From Burhinus oedicnemus (lineage: Eukaryota; Chordata; Aves; Charadriiformes; Burhinidae), in the NCBI GenBank assembly GCA_008921705.1, contig VFFE01009197.1, forward strand, positions 950,064-1,014,063: a DNA stretch of 64,000 bases, read 5' to 3'. Every line of letters begins with the position of its first letter. Position 1 is the stretch's first letter. The position numbers and the translations under genes are program-made. The notes under the pieces were generated by a model. That model was not told the DNA's origin. It saw only the letters and a list, made by a program, of their open reading frames with translations, and searched no databases. This document shows, piece after piece, positions 52,076 to 61,800 of this stretch.

Positions 52076-55000
52076 AGTTTGGCTAAAGTTCCTTTTGTTT
52101 ATTTTTGGTTTTCATGTACACAGTGCAAAATAACATTAAAAAGGGGTATGTGGAGGTGTAAAAGTTCAGTTTGGACTTTTCTTTTGTACTGTCTTACGTT
52201 CAGTTACCATATGGTAGCATCAAACTAAATACATGAAGTATGCAGTCCTTCCAGACTATTGTGTATCTGCATGTGTTCATGTGAGTGGATCGCGTGATCT
52301 CAAGAGCAGACTTGTTGCATCTATGCTGATGTAGTTAAAGCATTTCTTCAGAAGTTGTTGAAGAAGGCACAAAAGTTGTTGAAGGTACAGCGAGTTCCAA
52401 ATCTGGAGTACTTTAATGGTGTGTTAGCAGTACTTCAGCCTTTGCAGATGTCATTACATGAAGAACTATCTTTTAAAACATGCAGTATTGCAGGCACTTC
52501 CCATTCCCATTTGTTCTTCTGCTATGCTGATTGACTAAGGATTAGTAAACAGAAGGTTACACAGATGAAAAGGGAGCTGACGTGGAGCGTGTCTTGAGCA
52601 CGGCCACTCAAGAAGTGAATAAAGTTGTCCTGATGTGCAAGAAAAACAAGAGCAGGAGTTCCTGACTGGTCAGTGTTTCACCATAAGGTACGATTGTAGA
52701 AGGTGCTAAAGCAACTAACGGCAGCTTCAGCTGGTGTACCTCCACAGCTTCCGGGTGTCTTCAGGAGCTCTAACAGAATCGGTCCAGTTATGATCAAGGA
52801 TAGCATGCTGTAGCCGCTTTGCGTTTGCATCTTCACACGCAAACTAAAGGCTTTTCTTACTGGCAAGTCCCAAAGTGTTTTTCATAGGCTATGTATGCTA
52901 TAGTGGTGAACAAATTGCCTGTGACGGTGGCATGACTGTGTGTGGATCTCTCATTAGAGAAGTACCAGACTGATAATCTACAGCTATGCTAGAGTAAAAC
53001 TGAATTGGTACTATTACTTGTAGGTCCGTGTTATAATTAACTGGTTAGGTATGGTGTTAACATTTTCAGTTACCGTGGAAACCAGGCTGTTAAACGTGAT
53101 GCAGTCATGCAATAATGCCCCTGAAGGTTGTGGTCTTCCAGGAACAACCTAAGCCTGTGGCTTTCAGCAGGCTATAGCGTGTAGGTGAGGCTTACAGAAG
53201 AGCATTAAGAACTCCTCAGCTGATGAACTAGAAGATCCAAATGAGCCTTGCCTGGGAGCGTTTGAAACTGTAAAAGGAGGCATATTACCTGATAGCTTTT
53301 GGGTTGTTTCAGGAAATCTGGTATTAAAATAAGTGTGTCCAAGAAAATTGTTACAGTTGTAGTTGCTGTGTCACATCAGCTGAACTCTGATCAGATTGTT
53401 GCTGTTTTGCAGTGGGTTGCCATAGAAATATAGAGTTCCTTAACATTTGATGAAATAAAGCTTTATAAAGAACTAAAGTTTTCAGCCTGGGTTTGATGTT
53501 CAAAGCCTGTGGGAAAACGTTGAGCCATAGTTCAGGGAGAAAAAGAAGACTGATTCTTAGAATACTAAGTACAAGGTGACTAGAGCCCAGGTGATGTGGC
53601 TGGCAGGAGCCAGCCTGAGCAGGTTTTAAAAAGCCTGAGTTGGTACTGCTGCGGAGAAGGAAGGAAGCAGATTGTTAGCAGAAGTCTCTTATGTGAAGCA
53701 CTTAAAGAGGGAATGTTCTGGTACTGCTTTGCCTAAGCAGAAAAAAAATCCCAGCTATTTGCTCCTGCCTGGTCAGTGACACAAAAGACATAGAAGACAC
53801 GTTCTACAGAGTGTAAAGCCAAAATGAGATGAGATGGTGACTGCTAGTATAATTGGTCATGATTCTTTGGCAGGATGCCTTTTGTCCAGCCGATTTGCTG
53901 AAGAGCAAAGCCTTTCAGCTCTTGTGGAACTAGGGTGGGAAGAGGTTCTTGCCCGAGTTGTGCGGGGTTTGTTTGGTGGGGTTTGTTTGTTTTTTTTTTT
54001 TTAATAGCTGCTATTGGAGCATAAATGTACTTTTGCATCTTAAACATCGTTGCCAAAACCCTCGTAAAATCCACACTTGAAATGAGTGGAATGTCTCGGG
54101 GTAGTACAGATAGCCTAATCACAGCATGTTTGTGTTCAGCCCTGTGTAGGTTAGTATGGATTAACTGAATCTTTACATAGAATTATCTTAGTTAAACAGT
54201 AATAAAGTTTGAAGCTCTGTGATGACAAAGACCTGAAAGTCTTTGGGACTTAACCTGTAGCTAAAAAAATGCTGTGTCAAAGACTTGCAGTGGTGGTAAC
54301 ATCTGTGGTCTACTTTTCCATTCCTGTAGAACTTGGCAATTAAGCTTGGTTATAAAGATCCTGTAGCCAGTGCTGCTTAGTATTCCGGTGCTTAACTGCT
54401 TTCTTATTGCTGAATGATTTTTGTGTCTGAAAAGTAGTATTGTTCTCCAAGATGATTTTTTTTAACAAAATGGGATTTGAAGGCTGAGAAATACAAACCA
54501 GGATATAACTTCAAAAAGGAGATTATTCCAACTGAGGCATCTCTTCCTAGTCATCTTTCTGTAGAGAACAGTTTAGAATATTGATGCTACTACTTCAAGT
54601 GTCAGTTGTTCCAAAGTTAATGAGATGAAGGAGCAAATACTGATTTCAGAAATTGTGGGGACTTGGAAAAATCAAACCTAATACTTCATTTTTTCCATGT
54701 TAATCTTTTCCACTAACACCAAAGCATCTCCTCATTCATTTTGAAGACCAGTCCCATGACAAACTCCAGTGTAGTGGTTTTCATAGATCTGGTGGATCTC
54801 ATGGATCAAGAAGGCAGAGAGATAAATGTGTAATAGATTATTTGCTACAAACAGGGCTCTCTGAAGGGCTAGCATTTTCTGGAAAGGGTTTATTAATATT
54901 ACTGGGAGTCATTGAATAAATCCTCACTGAAAACCAGTCTTCCCAGTGTGGTTTTTAGACCCGCAGCAAAGGGTTAATATAATTGCTCCACTGCGTGGTC

Positions 55001-55569
55001 TGTGGACAGCAGAACATGGATGGCGGTGGTCAGTGGGCCGGAGAGCAGGAGGGACAGTCTTTTGGTGTCTAGAGGTGGCCAGCTGTGTTGTGTGGGTTCC
55101 TGAGGTGCAGGGAATTTACCTGTAAGGATGTTCCCTTGTGCTGGGTGAAAGCAGAGAAGTCTGGTCCGTGTGCCAGTGGTTCTAAATCTGTGTCTCCCAA
55201 CACTGTCGCTGTGCAGGAACTCTGGGATGGGGTGAGCGAAAGGCCAGAAAAAACTACATTCCCATTCCTAAGTGGAGACACTAAGCACGTGGAAGAATAC
55301 GAAAGAGGGTTTTTTTGTTTTGTTTTGTTTTGAATTTATTTTGTGAACTGAAAGTGCAGCAGGAACACTACAGGCAACAAGGGTTGGATTTCTTTTCCAG
55401 AACGGCTGGATGCTCCTGCAAACTCGGGGGAGCAGATGCGCTGGGATAAGGCACTGCGCACAGGTACGCGGGTTTCCAGAGAAAGAGGCTTCCAATTATT
55501 TGCAGGGAAAATACTGTTTTATGTAAGACTAACAAAAACTACTGTGCAATACACAATTCTGTAGCTGGG
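52076..55569. other. CNBP-ISY1 intergenic spacer
   Basis: About 3.5 kb. It contains no recognisable repeat or gene and only short frames. An AATAAA near 53454 followed by TTTATAAAG could give a longer CNBP 3' end. A T-rich run lies near 53990. Confidence 0.5.
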
Positions 55570-55880
55570 AGTTTACACATCACCTACTGGGAGGAGGCGC
55601 GGCCTGCAGGCTGTAGGCCAGGCGAGCTGGCCCCGCTGGCGTGCACATCCTGGGGACGGGGACGGGCGGGTGCCGTGCCCCGGTTCCCGCGAGGTGCTCG
55701 CCGCACGCCCGAAGCCGCGGACACCCTCGTTCGCCGCCGTATGGGGAACCCGGCTTTGCCGCCTTCCCCCCGCCGGGCCGGCCGCGCCTGCGCAGCGGCG
55801 CCACTTCCAGTTCCGGGTGACGATGCGTCTCCTTCCGGGGCGCCCCTGGCGCGCGCGGCGGCGGAGCACCGGCGGGCGCC

Positions 55881-55883
55881 ATG
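55881..55883 (+). CDS. ISY1: ISY1 exon 1 coding part (ATG only)
   Basis: The initiator ATG, in a good context (GCGCCATGG), is immediately followed by the donor gtgagt, so exon 1 contributes a single codon. Upstream sequence is 5' UTR of undetermined length within the CpG island. Confidence 0.93.
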
Positions 55884-58800
55884 GTGAGTGCGGGGCCGTC
55901 CTTCCCCACAGCTTCGCCCGGCGGGGCCGCGCTCCACCATCCTTCTTTTCCCGACGATGGGGGCTCGGCGGAGAACCGCCCCAGCCGGGCTGGCGAGGAT
56001 GAGGGGTGAGGCGGGGGCCTGGTGTCCGTTCCTTCGCGGCGGGGGGCGGGCGGGGAGTGGGGCGCTGCCGGGCACCCTCAGTAACAGCCCGTCTGCTGTC
56101 TCTCTTTCAGGCTCGGAACGCGGAAAAGGCCATGTAAGTACGGCTGGGGCCGCCGGTCGTTTCCCCCCCCCCCCGCCAGAGCCGTGCCCGCCCGGTGGGA
56201 CGCATGTTCAGTCTTTTTTGAAAGCTCCAGGGGCTAATAATGTGTTTGGGTACTTAGTTGCCTGTGTTGTGCTGGTCTAGAGGCGGTGGGAGTAGGGGGG
56301 ATACGAGACTTCTAGTGGTGTAGAGCTTGCCTGGCTGTGCAGGGGGTGAATGCCGCAGGAGAGACACTGCGGCGAGGGCTGGAGGAGAAACCATAGAATC
56401 ATAGAATGGCTTATGTTGGAAGGGATCTTAAAGATCATCTAGTTCCAATACCCCTGCTATGGGCAGGGACACCTCCCACTAGAGCAGGTTGCTCAAAGCC
56501 CCGTCCAACCTGGCCTTGAACCCCTCCAGGGATGGGGCAGCAACAGCTCCTCTGGGCAACCTGGGCCAGTGTCTCACCACCCCCAGAGTGAAAAATGTGG
56601 TGGAAAATGTTCTATGGCCGTTGTGGCTTTAGGCAGTTCCCATTTTTGGAACAGACTAAATAAGAATCTGTTAGCATTGGTTTATGTGTAATTCTTGCTT
56701 GAGAGTGGCTAAAACCAGTGGTTTTTAACAGATTTACTTTTGTATTGGCTTTCTTGAGTACTTTTCAAAATTGTTTGCAGACTACACGTTTAGAACTACT
56801 AGACTAGAGGCTCTTGCAGCCCAGAAAGCCAACTGCATCCTGGGCTGCATCTCCAGCAGCGTGGCCAGCAGGGCGAGGGAGGGGATTCTGCCCCTCTACT
56901 CTGCTCTGGCGAGACCCCACCTGGGGTACTGCGTCCAGCTCTGGGACCCCCAACATCAAGGACATGGACCTGTTGGAGCAGGTCCAGAGGAGGCCACGAA
57001 GATGATCTGAGGGCTGGAGCCCCTCTGCTGTGAGGACAGGCTGAGAGAGTTGGGGTTGTTCAGCCTGGAGAAGAGAAGGATCTGCGAAGACCTTATTGTG
57101 TCCTTCCAGTACCTAAAGGGGGCCTACAGGAAAGATGGGGAGGGACTTGTTATCAGGGAGTGGAGTGGTAGGATGAGGGGTAACAGTTTAAAACTGAAAG
57201 AGGGGAGATTTAGATTAGATATTAGGAAGAAATTCTTGACTGTGAGGGTGGTGAGACCCTGGCCCAGGTTGCCCAGAGGTGTGGCTGCCCCATCCCTGGA
57301 GGAGTTCAAGGCCAGGTTGGACGGGGCTTTGAGCAACCTGGTCTAGTGGGAGGTGTCCCTGCCCATGGCAGGGGGTGTGAAACTAGATGGTCTTTAAGGT
57401 CCCTTCCAACCCAAACCATTCTATGATCCTAACTGTTTATCAGGGAGTGTAGCAATAGGACAATCGATAACAGTTTTAAACTGAAATAGGGGAGATTTGG
57501 ATTAGATATGGGGAAGAAATTCTTGATTGTGAGGGTGGTGAGACACTGGAACGGGCTGCCCAGGGAAGTTGTTCCCTGGAAGTGTTCAAGGCCAGGTTGG
57601 TCCGGGCTTTGAGCAACCTGGTCTAGTGGGAGGTGTCCTTGCCCATGGCAGGGGGGTTGGAACTGGATGATCTTTAAGCTTTCTTCCAACTCTATCCATT
57701 CTGTGATTCTATGGTTTGTCTCGTGTTTATTCTTTTTCCTGAAATACGTTCTGAGCTTGTAGTAGTAACTCAAGAGAGAGGCTGAAGAGACTACAGCTGT
57801 CTAATACCTTGCGAGGTACTCTCTTGGAGTGATCCCATCCAATGCCTCTGGGACACTGGATTGGATGGTGTGATTTTCTTTCCAGAAATGCCTCTTAACA
57901 GCAGATGGAGCCTAGATAATTGGCTTAGATGCAGGGTATAGGTATGCCATTAAAAAGTGTTAAATGCTCTCTCAATTGTTTTGTGGTTTTTAATGTAATT
58001 ATTAAAAACTAGTAAATAAATAAAACTGCGTATTAAAAAACTGTAGTCTGTGTAGTCTCTGCTCAGTTGTGAGAGACTCAAAAGATTTTGGTAACATTAA
58101 TCAACTTGATTACTGACTGCTGAAGCTTTTTTTTCTCCTGGGTTTTTTGTTTGCTTTTTGGTATATCTCTTGTTAAAGTATGTAAACTTTATGCTTGTGC
58201 TTATAACTTGTCAATGTCCTTTTGCTGCTAATATCTAACATGCTGGCATATGCTAAACAGAAAAATTAATTAGCTGCTTACCAGGATTTGTATTTATCTC
58301 AGAAATTAACCACTGAGGATTTCTAGTGTTGAAGAAGTCGCTAGCTGGACGAGGTAGACAATTAATATGTTGAAGCCTTTGTTTTCTACAGGCTGTAATT
58401 AAGTCCATAATCAACATCCAGAGCAGAACTTGCTCCTGGTGAAATGTAGATTTGTAAATGTAAGTCTGCTTCCTTTCTGTTCTTTAGGACGGCCTTGGCA
58501 AGGTTTCGGCAAGCTCAGCTCGAGGAAGGAAAGATTAAGGTATGATGTGAAAACACTAAAGCTTTATTAGCTCTAATCAAGAGCGGAATGCAGGCCATGG
58601 ACAGAGCTGCGTGACAGCTGTCAGAAAGGTGATGTGCCAGATACAGATATAGGAGCATGGCATTAGTTATCTGGAAAGCAGCTGAAGCAGAGACTGTATT
58701 TCACAATGATGCAAAACAGAAATGGCAAAGATAATTTCCTTAACTAAATAACCTGTTCAAAAATGTGTGTGTATGTATGTTTCAGAGCTGTGTTGCCTTG

Positions 58801-61800
58801 GCTGCGAAGAAGAAAATGAAAATTGAACATCACTTATTTTTTTTATGTAATGTAGGTAGAATATGTAGTAGTTTAAAAAAAAAAAAGCAACCAACCAACC
58901 CAAACTACATCAATGCTATAAATAGAGGCAGCATGCTGGGCAGAAAATGAAAATTACTTTTGAGACTGAAGTTATCTCCTGCAACTGCTTATGCAGATTG
59001 ATTCACATTCACTTATTTTTACTGAGAGTAATCACAAGATTTGTTTGGATTTCTTCACAGAAGAGGTAGAGAAATCCTTCTCATAATCTTGTTCATTGAT
59101 ATATTCTGACGAAACAGTAACCATGAAACAGGGTCTTCAGAATCGATGTGAACTTGAGGCTTGCATGAAACATAACATTGGGATGTTATTAACACACCAC
59201 GTGATAGGTGTGGATCTGTTCATAATTGTCTTTGCTGTCATGCAGCTTTTTTTTTTTTTGATTGGTGTAAGATTGACAAAAAAATGGACATAGCAACTTC
59301 ATAATTTAAAAAACTCCACTGCTATAGTGAGAGAAATAGCATCCCTACACCCACATGGAACCTTAGAGACTGATTCTCAGCTATCTATGGATATTCCTGT
59401 AAATTTTTCACTGAATCATAACTCAAATTGCAAGAACATGTACGTGAGGATCACAGTGTTCTCAATGATGTTTTTCTGTACAACTTTATAATTTTTTATT
59501 TTCAGTAACTGATAAAGGAATTCTGGAAACTGAGGTGTCCTATGTTTGCACGTTAAGAAATGATGTTTTACACATGAGCGTGAGCAATATGAAACAGTAA
59601 AATGGAAAATAACAGTTTGTGGAAACTGTAGTGGGAAAGATTCCATGAACAGCAGCCAGAGAATAAGACGGAATAGAGTTTCCAGTATATTATGTGAAGG
59701 AAGGCTTTTTAATGTATAAAAGGTTGAGCTGTGGAAGTACTGTAGGGAAAGGTCCCTACACAGAGTCCTAGGGGTAAGATGAAGTATTAGTTTGTGTAAG
59801 CAAGTCAACAGAATGTGAAGAAGGTTGGGGAAAAAGGTGTTTCGGACAAACTGTATTTGGGAGAGTTCAAAACAAAATAATCTTGGAAAAAAAATACATT
59901 ATTTAGGTAGTAGCAATTGAGAAAGAAAGGCCTAAACTTAGTAGCTACTTGGAAGACAGTGGATTTTATTTAGATGTTAGTATAATGGAAATGATGTTAC
60001 AATTCAGCTGCCCTAAATGGAACGTTATTTGTATTGGAGAGGATTGTGGGGTGTTCTGAAAAGAGGTGACAGATTTTGTTTTGAATAAAGTGGACTTAAG
60101 TAGATTTTTATATTCTGTGATAGTTTAATTTGGCAGGGCTGTAAATCATCATCGTTTTCCACTTATTAAAAATTGTTGGGAGCAGAAGGCACTGGAGCTT
60201 GGTAGCATGGTTTGTGATTAATCAAGCAACAAAGTTTGCGTGAAATGCTGTGAATATATTGATGCTACATAAAACTTCATGGTGTGTGGCTTTCTGTCAA
60301 ACAGGAACGAAGACCCTTCCTTGCATCAGAGTGTAATGAATTGCCTAAAGCTGAGAAATGGAGGCGACAGGTAATGTCAAGCTGTAGATTCTTCTAATTC
60401 TATAGTAGGTAGAACTTGAGCACTTCCTATTTAGACAGCCTGCTTACAAATTTTTTTCAGACTTCTTCAGTATGCTGACAGTTAAATCACAGAATAATTT
60501 AGACTGGAAGATTGTTAAAGGAGAAGCCACCGCCCGGGCATTCACACCCCATTCAAGGCGTTGCACACACACACCACCCGAGTCTCTAACTGCCAGGACC
60601 AGGGTCCCTTCACAGTGAGTGACCCCACTGAGCTGACCCCCCCCTTTTGACTCCTCACACACACACACACACTCACTCACTCACTCACTCACTCACTCAC
60701 TCTCGGGCACGCTCCCTCCTTCAGGCTCAACCTTAGGTTTCCCACAGCAGAGGCTTGGGTGTCAGATTTTATAAAAATAAATAATTTAATTGAAAGGTAC
60801 AGCAGCAGGGTCAGCTAGCTGGGTGCCTCCCGAGAGGGGTCTTGAACAAAGAAATCCCTGGGCAATGATACCCTTGCAATCTGTATACCTGCCCCTCACG
60901 CGCTCTTCATGCATCATTTAGTCCAATGGTGGTTTTTGGTCTGGCGTCTTCTGACACCTTACTGGATTCTTTTTCTGTGTCCTGGCAGGCCGGCCGTTGA
61001 CTGCTCTTATCTTGTTGATTTGCAGTCTCTGCTGACGGTTGTTGCCTCCTTATCTTCTGGTTTGTGCTTCTTGTGCACCTGCACTTGCTGGCAGAACACG
61101 GAGATCTGAAAAGTCTCGGACTTGGAAAACAGTGCCAAAACATCAGTGTGTTACAAACATTTTCCTCATACTAAAAGACTAAATGCAGCACTGTACCAGC
61201 TGCTAGGGAAATTACTGAGAAAGTTAACTCTATTGCAGCATAAAGGCTTCAGCAAATCTAGCTACTTATGCCAAGTAAAGCTAGGCAAACAGCATAAATC
61301 ACACCATATTATAAACCTAAGTAATTTATTCTAATTAAGACTTACTTATTTAAGCTAAACAACTAATACCTCTCAACAAAGATCATACAGTTCACCATGG
61401 TGTTCAAAGCAGGTCCTATGACATCAGTTGCTCAGGGCCATGTCCAGCTGATTTTTTTTTTTTTTTTTTACTACCTTCAGGGATTTGGATTCCACAACTT
61501 TTTTGGGCCGCTGTTGCAGTGTTTGATTACCTTCTTAATGATTTTTTTCCGCCTTGAATTTAATCAGAATTTCCCCTGTTCCAACTTGTGTTTGTTGCTA
61601 CTTGTCCCATTGTCGTGCACATCTCAAACAGTCTGGCTCTGTCTTCTCTGCACCCTCCACTAGGTAGTTGAAGATAGCAATAGGTTATTCCCTTTTCATC
61701 TTAAGGCGGATCAAACCCAGTTCTCTGTCAGCCTTTCTCTGTACTTCATATGCTCCTGTCTTCATCACATGTACTGTTCTAAAAATGTCTCCTTGGTTTT

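Larger units (their letters stand above)
55570..56200 (+). promoter_or_regulatory. CpG island promoter of ISY1
   Basis: Sharp CpG-rich region around the ISY1 start codon with no TATA box. Candidate elements just upstream of the ATG are an NRF1-like GCGCCTGCGCA at 55784-55794 and ETS-type ACTTCC (55803-55808) and CTTCCGG (55832-55838). This combination is usual for housekeeping genes. Frames up to 163 codons on both strands here are composition artefacts. Confidence 0.85.
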
